A DNA stretch of 64,000 nt from Maridesulfovibrio salexigens DSM 2638 (lineage in GTDB: Bacteria; Desulfobacterota; Desulfovibrionia; Desulfovibrionales; Desulfovibrionaceae): the NCBI RefSeq assembly GCF_000023445.1, contig NC_012881.1, forward strand, positions 2,720,501 to 2,784,500, read 5' to 3'. Of the stretch, positions 43,387 through 51,246 are shown piece by piece (within the stretch, counting starts at the first letter, position 1; every line of letters begins with the position of its first letter). The notes under the pieces were generated by a model. That model worked only from the letters and a program-made list of their open reading frames with translations, did not search any database and had not been told where the DNA came from. Both the position numbers and the translations under genes were made by a program.

Positions 43387-44978
43387 GAGCCACCATTGCC
43401 GGAAGCACCTTCGGTTCTAAGCAGCGGGAACAGGATAACTTCCCTGATGGAAGCACTGTCGGTCAAAAGCATGACCAGACGGTCAATCCCGATACCCTGA
43501 CCTGCAGCCGGAGGCATACCGTATTCAAGAGCGCGGACATAGTCCTCGTCCATGTTGTGGGCTTCATCATCACCGGCATCCTTCTCCGCAACCTGCTCCA
43601 TAAAACGGCAGCGCTGATCAACGGGGTCGTTGAGTTCGGAAAAGGCGTTCGCCAGTTCACGACCGTAAATAAACAGTTCAAAACGGTCGGTAATATCCGG
43701 GTTCTCCTCGTTCCTTCTGGAAAGAGGGGAAATATCTGTAGGATAGTGATAAATGAAGTGCGGCTGAATCAGCTTAGGTTCAACCAGAGCATCAAAGAGC
43801 TTGGCCTGCAATTTACCGAGCTTTTCGCCTTCAACTGCTTTTTCGCCGAGCTTTTTAACAAGCTCCTTACATTTATCGTAGTCATTGTAGACTTCAGGAG
43901 AAACACCACCGACTTTCTCAAGGGATTCGTGGAAAGCCATACGGTGCCACGCTCCGGGAGTCAGATCGATCCTTTCATCCTGATAATCAATGACAGTATC
44001 GCCGTTAACTTCCTTACAAACAGAAGAAATCATTTCTTCGGTCAGATCCATAAGGTTTTCGAAGTTGGCATATGCCCAGTAGAATTCAAGCATAGTGAAT
44101 TCAGGGTTATGCCTTACAGAAATACCTTCGTTACGGAAGTTACGGTTGATTTCGTAAACCTTCTCAAATCCGCCGACCAGCAGACGCTTGAGGTAAAGCT
44201 CAGGCGCAATACGCATGTAGAGCTGCATATCAAGTGCATTGTGGTGGGTGGTGAAAGGACGGGCTGCCGCACCACCTGCAATGGGGTGCATCATGGGAGT
44301 TTCAACTTCCATAAAGCCCTTGGAATCCAGATAATTACGAATAGCCCTAACAATAAGGGTACGCTTCTGGAAAATTTCGCGTGCGCGAGGGGTTACGATG
44401 AGGTCGACGTAACGCTGGCGGTATCTGGTCTCCACATCCTTGAGTCCGTGGTACTTTTCAGGAAGCGGGCGCATGGATTTGGTAATCAGATCTACCTTAT
44501 CTGCCTTGACGGTCAGCTCATCAGTTTTGGTTCTGAAGAGTGTTCCTTCAACGCCGACAATATCGCCGATATCGAATTTCTTAAAAATTTTGTACAGGTC
44601 TGCGCCGAGATCATCTCTAGCTGCGTATACCTGAATCCTGCCGGTAGGATCCTGAAGATGAAAGAATGCGACCTTACCGAAAGATCTATGAGTGATAACC
44701 CTGCCGGCAAGTTTAAACTTCTTGCCCAGAGCCTCCAGCTCTTCTCCTCCGAGATTGTCATAATTGCCCCAGATATCTGAGACTTCTGTATCTTTACTGA
44801 AGTCGTTGGGATAAAGCGGTACACCTTCGTCGAGAAGGCCACAGGCTTTTTCCACACGATTCTTCAGAACCTGATTGAGTTCGTTCTGAGCTTGCAGAGC
44901 CTCAAGCATGGGCATAAATGATTGCACATGCTCTGATTTGGTTGCCAGCTTGATTTGCTTTTTCTTCTTGCCGCTCAA
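43383..44978 (-). CDS. lysS: lysyl-tRNA synthetase, class II
   Basis: This 531-residue class II synthetase charges tRNA-Lys. The N-terminal OB-fold has VITHRSFGKVAFFHLQDPTGRIQVY. Class II motif 2 appears as YEINRNFRNEGISVRHNPEF and motif 3 as QGIGIDRLVMLL. It is the first gene of the envelope operon lysS-lolCD-bamA-skp-lpxD-fabZ-lpxA-lpxI. Confidence 0.97.
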   Translation of the reverse strand: MSGKKKKQIKLATKSEHVQSFMPMLEALQAQNELNQVLKNRVEKACGLLDEGVPLYPNDFSKDTEVSDIWGNYDNLGGEELEALGKKFKLAGRVITHRSFGKVAFFHLQDPTGRIQVYAARDDLGADLYKIFKKFDIGDIVGVEGTLFRTKTDELTVKADKVDLITKSMRPLPEKYHGLKDVETRYRQRYVDLIVTPRAREIFQKRTLIVRAIRNYLDSKGFMEVETPMMHPIAGGAAARPFTTHHNALDMQLYMRIAPELYLKRLLVGGFEKVYEINRNFRNEGISVRHNPEFTMLEFYWAYANFENLMDLTEEMISSVCKEVNGDTVIDYQDERIDLTPGAWHRMAFHESLEKVGGVSPEVYNDYDKCKELVKKLGEKAVEGEKLGKLQAKLFDALVEPKLIQPHFIYHYPTDISPLSRRNEENPDITDRFELFIYGRELANAFSELNDPVDQRCRFMEQVAEKDAGDDEAHNMDEDYVRALEYGMPPAAGQGIGIDRLVMLLTDSASIREVILFPLLRTEGASGNGGS

Positions 44979-45118
44979 GTTATTAATTCTCCGTAACCGA
45001 ATAAATTCTAGATAAATACAAGATCCGTTGATTGCCTAAGCTAATTACCCTTTGTCGTCAAGAAAGTACATCTTTAAATAGTTCACTTTCGCGCACTAAA
45101 TTTTTTTTAAAAAAGTGT

Positions 45119-45147
45119 TTGACAAGTGCGCGGCAAATCCGTAGAAC
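45119..45147 (+). promoter_or_regulatory. promoter of tRNA-Asn copy 1
   Basis: TTGACA (45119-45124), 17-base spacer, TAGAAC (45142-45147). A leader hairpin GTTGCAGCG/CGCCGCAAC follows before the tRNA. Confidence 0.8.
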
Positions 45148-45188
45148 CCATCTTCGTTGCAGCGGGAAACGCCGCAACAACAAAATAT

Positions 45189-45264
45189 TCCTCGGTGGCT
45201 CAATCGGCAGAGCGGGTGACTGTTAATCACTAGGTTGGGGGTTCAAGTCCCTCCCGGGGAGCCA
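45189..45264 (+). tRNA. tRNA-Asn(GTT), copy 1
   Basis: The 76-base gene includes the 3' CCA. The acceptor stem TCCTCGG pairs with CCGGGGA, the anticodon loop is CTGTTAATC with GTT, and the T-loop GGTTCAAGTCC is standard. The GTT anticodon makes it a queuosine target of the Tgt encoded in this window. Confidence 0.97.
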
Positions 45265-45276
45265 GATAGCTCAAAA

Positions 45277-45306
45277 GGCTGCTTTCGAAAGAAGGCAGCC
45301 TTTTTC
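45277..45306 (+). terminator. terminator of tRNA-Asn copy 1
   Basis: AGGCTGCTTTC pairs with GAAGGCAGCCT in the stem, then T5CT4. Confidence 0.85.
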
Positions 45307-45530
45307 TTTTTGTCTCAAACGACTGCCAAGTATCACAACTACTTTTACCCAGAAAAAAATCTCTCCCCTACATTTAAATATATATACCCGTAGATCGACT
45401 CTACCGTGATTTCAGAAGAAGCCCCTATGAAAAACCACTATCTCAACGCGGCAAAAACCGGCTTCCTCCGCCCAAAATCAATCCCTGAAAGAAAGTCTAA
45501 AGAAAATTTAAATTAAATTAAAGATAATAT
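45307..45530. other. spacer between tRNA-Asn copies 1 and 2
   Basis: No gene is supported in this 224-base stretch. A frame starting at 45427 (MKNHYLNAAKTGFLRPKS) is short and not gene-like. The last 15 bases (TTAAAGATAATATTTGACA-like) match the start of the copy-3 unit at about 46665, so the repeated unit begins here. Confidence 0.5.
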
Positions 45531-45559
45531 TTGACATGCTCGCAACAAATCCGTAGAAC
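45531..45559 (+). promoter_or_regulatory. promoter of tRNA-Asn copy 2
   Basis: TTGACA (45531-45536), 17-base spacer, TAGAAC (45554-45559). The leader hairpin is GTTGAAG/CTTCAAC, a changed but still paired version of the copy-1 stem. Confidence 0.8.
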
Positions 45560-45599
45560 CCATCTTCGTTGAAGGGGAAAACTCTTCAACAACAAATAT

Positions 45600-45675
45600 T
45601 CCTCGGTGGCTCAATCGGCAGAGCGGGTGACTGTTAATCACTAGGTTGGGGGTTCAAGTCCCTCCCGGGGAGCCA
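45600..45675 (+). tRNA. tRNA-Asn(GTT), copy 2
   Basis: The 76 bases are identical to copy 1, CCA included. Confidence 0.97.
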
Positions 45676-45685
45676 GATAGCTCAA

Positions 45686-45718
45686 AGGCTGCTTTCATTT
45701 GAAAGCAGCCTTTTTTTC
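45686..45718. terminator. terminator of tRNA-Asn copy 2 and of the convergent gene
   Basis: AGGCTGCTTTC pairs with GAAAGCAGCCT, followed by T7. It also lies after the stop of the minus-strand gene 45724-46545. Confidence 0.85.
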
Positions 45719-45723
45719 TTGCC

Positions 45724-46545
45724 CTACTTTTTCACAACGGCCCTCAGATTTTTCGGTATAATATCTTCAGGAACAATACCGTTCACATGATATCTTTTTA
45801 GAATTGAATAATATGTTCCATCTCGGGCAATTTTCTCCAATCCTTTTATAAACGTTCTTTTCAACTTCCTGTTTCTCTTTTGAAATATAACTGAAAGCTT
45901 CATCTGCTCAATAGCCTTAGTCGTAAAACTGAACTCCGGAGCTTTTTCGGGAAACAACTCCCAGATTAAGTATTCTCCGGTAACACGGAAAGCTACGGCA
46001 AAATCAAACCGCCCTGCATTCAATTTTAAAAAATTGATTCTGATATCAGAGGCCAGATCAGTCTCTAATCCAGCCTCGTCCAAAACTCTCTGACTACTGC
46101 TTCCACGGACATTGCCGAAAGAATACTTATTAAGCTCCGCAAGCCGATTAAACGCAACCCCTTCAGGAAATCGCTTAACTTGATAAAAACCCACAAAATT
46201 TAGCTGGATATTATCTACAGCTTCAACCTTATCTTCGAGTCCACTCTGCCTGAACCATTCCATGGACCCCAAACAGCAATCTTGCACCCTTTTTACAATC
46301 GACCAGACATTTCTAGACATAGGCAGGAGGTCATACTGAGCAGAAAGCCCTTCAGCCGCAAAAGCCTCAGTGACAATATCCCTGAGCATTCCTTTTCCAA
46401 ACTTTGGCTCTGCATCCTCAAAAACTAAAGGAGGATACAATACAGTTGCCACATTGACAGTTTCGTTGGCAGAAGCAGGCAAAAGCGCAGAGAACAGCAA
46501 GCCCAGACTTACGGCCAAACTGACAATCATTTTATTAATTTCCAT
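45724..46545 (-). CDS. solo periplasmic solute-binding protein between tRNA-Asn copies
   Basis: This 273-residue protein has a signal peptide (MIVSLAVSLGLLFSALLPASA) and a type-II periplasmic-binding fold like amino-acid-binding proteins: VNVATVLYPPLVFED near the mature start, a CCLGSMEWF loop, and a C-terminal DGTYYSILKRYHVNG. GGGAG lies before the ATG. No ABC genes are adjacent. It is antisense to the tRNA-Asn units on both sides and may have arrived within the duplication. The ligand is unknown. Confidence 0.8.
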   Translation of the reverse strand: MEINKMIVSLAVSLGLLFSALLPASANETVNVATVLYPPLVFEDAEPKFGKGMLRDIVTEAFAAEGLSAQYDLLPMSRNVWSIVKRVQDCCLGSMEWFRQSGLEDKVEAVDNIQLNFVGFYQVKRFPEGVAFNRLAELNKYSFGNVRGSSSQRVLDEAGLETDLASDIRINFLKLNAGRFDFAVAFRVTGEYLIWELFPEKAPEFSFTTKAIEQMKLSVIFQKRNRKLKRTFIKGLEKIARDGTYYSILKRYHVNGIVPEDIIPKNLRAVVKK

Positions 46546-46680
46546 ACAACTCCCTCACCAACAAAATTCAATCAACCTGAGACCATACTACCCTACCAGA
46601 GATTTCAACTGCTGTTCAACCTGCAAAAACACGGGATTCCTGCTTAAATAAAAAAAATTGAATTAATTTAAAGATAATGT

Positions 46681-46709
46681 TTGACAACTTTAAGACAAAT
46701 CCTTAGAAA
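46681..46709 (+). promoter_or_regulatory. promoter of tRNA-Asn copy 3
   Basis: TTGACA (46681-46686), 17-base spacer, TAGAAA (46704-46709). The leader hairpin is weaker (GTTGCAGG against CCTCAAC). Confidence 0.75.
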
Positions 46710-46750
46710 CTATCTTCGTTGCAGGGGGAAACTCCTCAACAACAAAATAT

Positions 46751-46826
46751 TCCTCGGTGGCTCAATCGGCAGAGCGGGTGACTGTTAATCACTAGGTTGG
46801 GGGTTCAAGTCCCTCCCGGGGAGCCA
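46751..46826 (+). tRNA. tRNA-Asn(GTT), copy 3
   Basis: The 76 bases are identical to copies 1 and 2. Confidence 0.97.
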
Positions 46827-46836
46827 GATAGCTCAA

Positions 46837-46866
46837 AGGCTGCTTTCATTTGAAAGCAGCCTTTTT
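46837..46866 (+). terminator. terminator of tRNA-Asn copy 3
   Basis: AGGCTGCTTTC pairs with GAAAGCAGCCT, followed by T4CT3, as after copy 2. Confidence 0.85.
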
Positions 46867-46884
46867 CTTTATCTATTCTTTTCT

Positions 46885-46913
46885 TTGCTCTTACCTGACC
46901 GACAGGCTATAAT
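46885..46913 (+). promoter_or_regulatory. sigma-70 promoter of the CULT gene, close to the start codon
   Basis: TTGCTC (46885-46890), 17-base spacer and a perfect TATAAT (46908-46913). The expected transcription start, about 7 bases after the -10 box, falls on the ATG at 46920, and no ribosome site is seen, which suggests a leaderless message. Confidence 0.65.
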
Positions 46914-46919
46914 TGGATT

Positions 46920-47330
46920 ATGCAAATAATCGACATTCCCAGCCCCTGCTCTTTTCTGAAATCAACTCCTCCCGGCACAAATTCCGGCATCGAGGTTGAT
47001 GATAAAGACGAACTGCATGAATCTGAAAAGAAAACCATCACCTGCCGTGAATGCGGGGCAAGAATCACAGACAGTTCATTTTCAACCAAGATCAACGACA
47101 ACCATGAGCATTCTTTTTTCAATCCTCATGGATATGTATTTCAAATACGGTGCTTTTCTGCTGCTACGGGCTGCGCCACATCCGGACCACCATCCGATGA
47201 TTTTACTTGGTTCGCAGGGTATACGTGGCAGATAAGCGCATGCTCTAAATGCAGGGTACACCTTGGCTGGCGCTTTCAATCGAACACAAACTCATTTTAC
47301 GGCCTGATTAAAGATAAAATTAAAGAATAA
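46920..47330 (+). CDS. CULT-domain (cereblon thalidomide-binding-like) protein
   Basis: This 136-residue protein carries all the landmarks of a CULT domain, the ligand-binding domain of eukaryotic cereblon that also occurs as a single domain in bacteria. Zinc cysteines are Cys42/Cys45 (CREC) and Cys108/Cys111 (CSKC). The tri-Trp cage is Trp97, Trp103 and Trp117, with spacings 6 and 14, the same as Trp380, Trp386 and Trp400 of human cereblon. NPHGYV, FAGYTW and HLGWRF match the family. There is no signal peptide. The first 40 residues are not conserved. In bacteria the natural ligand may be a cyclic imide or uracil-like compound; this is unknown. Confidence 0.85.
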   Translation: MQIIDIPSPCSFLKSTPPGTNSGIEVDDKDELHESEKKTITCRECGARITDSSFSTKINDNHEHSFFNPHGYVFQIRCFSAATGCATSGPPSDDFTWFAGYTWQISACSKCRVHLGWRFQSNTNSFYGLIKDKIKE

Positions 47331-47366
47331 AAAAGCTCCCGACACCTTTCGGTATCGAGAGCTTTT
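47331..47366. terminator. bidirectional terminator between the CULT gene and pyk
   Basis: AAAAGCTC (47331-47338) pairs with GAGCTTTT (47359-47366), with an inner CGACACC/GGTATCG stem. Both converging genes can use it. Confidence 0.75.
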
Positions 47367-47388
47367 AAATTAGTACAATTAGTTAATC

Positions 47389-48816
47389 TTACTTGTAGTA
47401 AAGCTTAACTTCGTTGGTCTTGGGCATGGTCTGCCCCGGAGTTGGCTGACCGGAAACAAGAATGTATCCCTCGCCTTTTTCAAACTTATCATTGGCTTCA
47501 AGAAATTCCACAAGACGGTCTCTGTGGTTGGTGAGTTTGGATTCAGTAATAATAGGAGAAATACCCCAGAAAAAGTTGAGATATGCGGGAACGCTTTTGT
47601 CGGGGGTCAGGCAGTACACAGGCTGAGCAGGTCTGCGGCTACAAACAATCCTTGCGGAAGAGCCGCTTGAGGAGTGGCAGATGATAGCAGGACTGTCGAT
47701 ATCCTGAGCAAGCAGACAAGCTGAATAGCTCAAATATTTAACAGGATTGGAAACAAGCTCATCAGCAGGCTTATAGGGTCCCTTGATACGCTCGAGGTAA
47801 TATGGTTCAGTACCTTCTGCGATCTCTTTAATGTAACCGACAGCTTCAGCAGGATACGCGCCGATTGCAGTCTCTTCGGAAAGCATACAGCAGTCAGCAC
47901 CGTCCATAATTGCGTTGGCTACATCGTTTGCTTCCGCACGGGTGGGGATCGGGTTCTTAACCATTGAAAGCATCATCTGGGTTGCAACGATAACAGGCTT
48001 CTGAGCATGACGTGCTGCGCGGATAAGCTTTTTCTGGATAACAGGAACAGTGGAGAGTTTACACTCAAGGCCGAGGTCACCGCGGGCAACCATGATACCG
48101 CTGGCAAGCTCGAGAATGGATTCAATATTTTCAACAGCGTTCTGGCGTTCAATCTTAGCGATAATGGGAAGCACCACACCATGCTTATTCATCGCATCCA
48201 GGACATCTTGAACGTCCTGCGCTGTCTGGACAAAAGACATGGCAATTGCATCAACACCAATTTCGATACAACCGGCCAGGTCAACTTTATCTTTTTCAGT
48301 AAAAGCGGGAAGTGCGATATGCTTACCGGGGAAAGTGATACCCTTTTTGGATGCAAGCAGACCGGCATTCTGAGCCTGAAGTTTGTACAGCCTATCTTTC
48401 TCAAGAGTTTCGGTTACGAAAAACTGAAGCATTCCGTCACTGAGCGAAACTTCCATTCCGTCTTCGAGACCCTGGAGCAATTCGGGCTGATCGAGAGGAA
48501 TAAAAGGCAAATCTTTTGCCTTGTCAGCGACATCCGGAAGCCCCAGATAGACGTAAGCACGGGAGTCAATATCAAGGGGTGCATTCTCAATAACACCCAC
48601 CCTGATCTTGGGTCCACAAAGATCCCCCATAATAGTAAGAGGAATGGAAAGCTCCTTTTCAACCTGACGAATCATAGCAATAACGGGCTTAAAGCTCTCT
48701 GCGTCAGAATGAGAAAAGTTCAAACGGAGGATTCTGACACCGTTCTGGACCATTTTGGTAATGGTTTCCACATTACTTGATCCCGGGCCGAGAGTGGCAA
48801 CAACTTTGGTTCTCAT
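47389..48816 (-). CDS. pyk: pyruvate kinase
   Basis: This 475-residue enzyme makes pyruvate and ATP from phosphoenolpyruvate and ADP. Seen are the N-terminal KVVATLGPGSSN and LRLNFSHSD, the signature PIIAKIERQNAVENIESIL with catalytic Lys, GIMVARGDLGLE, and MDGADCCMLSEETAIGAYP. The C-terminal regulatory domain ends at residue 475, a normal length. It stands alone with its own promoter region at 48817-49000. Confidence 0.97.
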   Translation of the reverse strand: MRTKVVATLGPGSSNVETITKMVQNGVRILRLNFSHSDAESFKPVIAMIRQVEKELSIPLTIMGDLCGPKIRVGVIENAPLDIDSRAYVYLGLPDVADKAKDLPFIPLDQPELLQGLEDGMEVSLSDGMLQFFVTETLEKDRLYKLQAQNAGLLASKKGITFPGKHIALPAFTEKDKVDLAGCIEIGVDAIAMSFVQTAQDVQDVLDAMNKHGVVLPIIAKIERQNAVENIESILELASGIMVARGDLGLECKLSTVPVIQKKLIRAARHAQKPVIVATQMMLSMVKNPIPTRAEANDVANAIMDGADCCMLSEETAIGAYPAEAVGYIKEIAEGTEPYYLERIKGPYKPADELVSNPVKYLSYSACLLAQDIDSPAIICHSSSGSSARIVCSRRPAQPVYCLTPDKSVPAYLNFFWGISPIITESKLTNHRDRLVEFLEANDKFEKGEGYILVSGQPTPGQTMPKTNEVKLYYK

Positions 48817-49063
48817 GATCTTGTCCTCAATATTTTATTTGGGTAAAATTTTACTATCCCCAATTGATTGGAAAAATTCGGATCCACCTCTGTCCGATGT
48901 TCACTTTCGAAAATATTACTAGCATAATTTTCGGAAATGTACAAAATTTTAATTTCAATGCTTTCTAATTTGCTTCAAATGATTTTTTTATTTTACATGA
49001 CACCCTTCCGAGTTTATACCGAATAACTCTAAATGAAAATATTTTTAACTAACGGAGTATTAA

Positions 49064-49540
49064 ATGTTTAAGAACATGCTGAAATTAGCTTTGATCATTG
49101 CCATGGCAGCATTTATTGCCGGATGTCAGCAACAGGCATCTTCCGGCGGAAAAGTCGGATTTGTCGACACCAATAAGGTTTTCAAAGAATGTAAAGCCGG
49201 TACTGAGGGCATGGAATACCTCAAAAAATCAAGCGAAGAATTTCAGGCAAAATTTACTGAAATGCAGAAAACTCTCGCCGGGAACCAGACCGAAGAAAAC
49301 ACCCGCAAGTTCCAGGAAGCTCTTGGCGAATACCAGAACAAAATGGGCGCAGAGCAGAATCGCATTGTAGAAGCCCTGCAGAACGGATTCACCAAAGCTG
49401 TTGACGACTACCGTCAGGCTAACGGCTATTCCGCAATTCTCTCTACCGAATCTGCTATCAGCTACGACAAGTCCGCTGACATCAGCGACAAGATCATCGA
49501 ATCAATGAACAAAATGGACATTAAAATCAAGCCCGAATAA
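49064..49540 (+). CDS. OmpH/Skp-like lipoprotein
   Basis: This 158-residue protein has a lipoprotein signal with lipobox FIAGC (Cys21), then the OmpH pattern: KVGFVDTNKVFKECKAG, a coiled coil (about 50-115) and the C-terminal NGYSAILSTESAISYDKSAD. It resembles the Skp at 38156-38683 but is lipid-anchored rather than soluble. GGAG lies 8 bases before the ATG. A terminator follows, so it is monocistronic. Confidence 0.85.
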   Translation: MFKNMLKLALIIAMAAFIAGCQQQASSGGKVGFVDTNKVFKECKAGTEGMEYLKKSSEEFQAKFTEMQKTLAGNQTEENTRKFQEALGEYQNKMGAEQNRIVEALQNGFTKAVDDYRQANGYSAILSTESAISYDKSADISDKIIESMNKMDIKIKPE

Positions 49541-49569
49541 TTCCGGCTGATTCCATTAGATCCTAAAAG

Positions 49570-49603
49570 TCCTCCTGAAACTTCGGTTTCGGGAGGATTT
49601 TTT
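49570..49603 (+). terminator. terminator of the OmpH-like lipoprotein gene
   Basis: TCCTCCTGAAAC pairs with GTTTCGGGAGGA around a TTCG loop, followed by T6. Confidence 0.92.
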
Positions 49604-49698
49604 GTTACAAAACAACGCAACAATGCTTTATAGGCATCAAAATATATGGTACGCGCAATAAAACACCGTGAAATTCACAAGTAGCTAGGAAATCGATA

Positions 49699-50556
49699 AT
49701 GTCTGAAATTAGCTTCCACTATACTGGCGAGATAACTGAGAACCACGAACTTCCATTACACGCTCTAGCTAAAACCTTAACCAGCTTAAATTCGGCAATT
49801 AACAGAGCATATTTAGGAGCAAAATATGGAAGCGGAATTAAAAACAGACGAATAACCCAAAAGGAATTAGACGACGCAAAATTTTGGGCAGGAAAAGCTA
49901 AAGATGGCGGACATATTTTAGATTTGATTTGCAAAACAGAATATGGTCAACAAATTGTAGACAACATATCTGATGCCCTAGCCCGTGCATTAGACAACCT
50001 ACAAATATTTGACCCATACACTGAAGAGCTTACACTTGAACAACAAGCTGAACAATTAAGAGACAAGCTAAACACCCACTCTGAAACCATTCTTTTTAAT
50101 GTGTTTTCTAAATCAATTGAAGAGGATCACCAAAATAAATATATCGACAAATCAATTCTCAAAGAATTAATCCCTGTAACCTCAATGCTCCAGGGAGGTC
50201 TTTACGGTGAAAGCCAGTTAGAAATGGAGTTCACATCGACGACTCCACGAAAAATAGAATTTAACAAACACAATGTGCATAATTTTTCAAAAATGCTTAC
50301 CCAAACTCACCTTGGGCCACTTGTGATTTACGATGGCGATATTTTTTCTACACACAAATACAGCAAAAACGGAAAATTTAAAAACATCGCAAATAAACAA
50401 ACGGCACGTTTAAAGACAGGAACTGAGACAGCTTTTTTTGAAATGCACGAAGCACAAAAGTCACCAAGAATTCAATTTATCGGTACTCCTGTATTTGAAT
50501 ATAATACGACAGATGCTGAATCCGGTGATATTTTCTTTCTAAAGAGGATCGGCTAG
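49699..50556 (+). CDS. unknown 285-residue protein, first gene of an AT-rich pair
   Basis: I do not recognise this protein. It starts with a beta-like segment (ISFHYTGEI), then a helix region with ALAKTLTSLNSAINRAYL, and has no signal peptide or membrane helix. The middle (about 105-160) is helical and the C-terminal half (about 165-285) beta-rich. Codon use is AT-rich (many AAA, TTA, ATT) against the GC-richer neighbours, suggesting transfer. AGGA lies about 8 bases before the ATG. It overlaps the next gene by one base and probably forms a cytosolic partner of that membrane protein. Confidence 0.7.
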   Translation: MSEISFHYTGEITENHELPLHALAKTLTSLNSAINRAYLGAKYGSGIKNRRITQKELDDAKFWAGKAKDGGHILDLICKTEYGQQIVDNISDALARALDNLQIFDPYTEELTLEQQAEQLRDKLNTHSETILFNVFSKSIEEDHQNKYIDKSILKELIPVTSMLQGGLYGESQLEMEFTSTTPRKIEFNKHNVHNFSKMLTQTHLGPLVIYDGDIFSTHKYSKNGKFKNIANKQTARLKTGTETAFFEMHEAQKSPRIQFIGTPVFEYNTTDAESGDIFFLKRIG

Positions 50557-51149
50557 TGAGTTTTAAAGATTTTTCTGAACTAGTTGGACTTCGCAATTGC
50601 TTAGTTTTTTTATTTTGGATATTCATTATACATGCATTTAAACTTGACCCTAACGCCAACTCAATAACGAACTCATCAATATTCTATCAAATAAACGACT
50701 TGCCTATTTTCCAACACATGGCAAACGTTGCCCAAAAAATCACTTTTTACACCGCAGCCCAAGCATTAGTATTAACATGCATGTCTATATCCATGCCAAC
50801 TTTAATCATAAATTCTTTTTTTGACCTCTTAGAAAAATCACTAGACACTCCATCTCAGATCCGTCACTCTGAGAACAACAAAAAAGTAACCTACGCTGAA
50901 AAAAAATGTACTTCTTTAAAAAAACACTATTTTTTTTCAACTCTCATACTTATTTTTTCATCCTCACTGATCATAATTTACCCTAACGAGATCATCCATC
51001 TATCAATTCTAACCTTCACATCTGCAACATATTCAATCATTACCCTACTCGCCTCGCTGTACTACTACAAAAACTACCTATATCCCTTTCTTTCTAAAGA
51101 TATTACCTCTGACTCTTCCTACCTAAAAGACCATTTCCGTTTACTCTAA
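50556..51149 (+). CDS. unknown four-helix membrane protein, second gene of an AT-rich pair
   Basis: This 197-residue protein is not recognised. It has membrane helices at about residues 12-28, 62-88, 124-142 and 146-171, with a charged cytoplasmic loop (about 90-122, rich in Lys and Ser). The start is GTG in a TAGTG overlap with the preceding stop, with GAGG about 10 bases before, so translation is coupled. It is AT-rich like its partner. The layout, soluble protein plus small membrane protein, is seen in defence and toxin-type pairs, but no catalytic motif supports a specific role. Confidence 0.7.
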   Translation: MSFKDFSELVGLRNCLVFLFWIFIIHAFKLDPNANSITNSSIFYQINDLPIFQHMANVAQKITFYTAAQALVLTCMSISMPTLIINSFFDLLEKSLDTPSQIRHSENNKKVTYAEKKCTSLKKHYFFSTLILIFSSSLIIIYPNEIIHLSILTFTSATYSIITLLASLYYYKNYLYPFLSKDITSDSSYLKDHFRLL

Positions 51150-51246
51150 GGCATCAACAACCTTTCGCTTGATTTTTCCCACCACACAGGAGAGTATCAT
51201 ATTTTATTTTATCTCTTAATTTCAACAATCTAGTGAATTATCTGAT

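Noticed and set aside
43557-44780. A 407-codon open frame antisense to lysS
   Set aside because: It lies wholly inside the well-supported lysS gene on the other strand, has no ribosome site and no family resemblance; it is a by-product of lysS codon bias.
45189-46826. Repeated tRNA-Asn region as a phage or island attachment site
   Set aside because: No integrase, no short direct repeat of a tRNA 3' end beyond the full copies, and no mobile genes; it is better read as tandem duplication.
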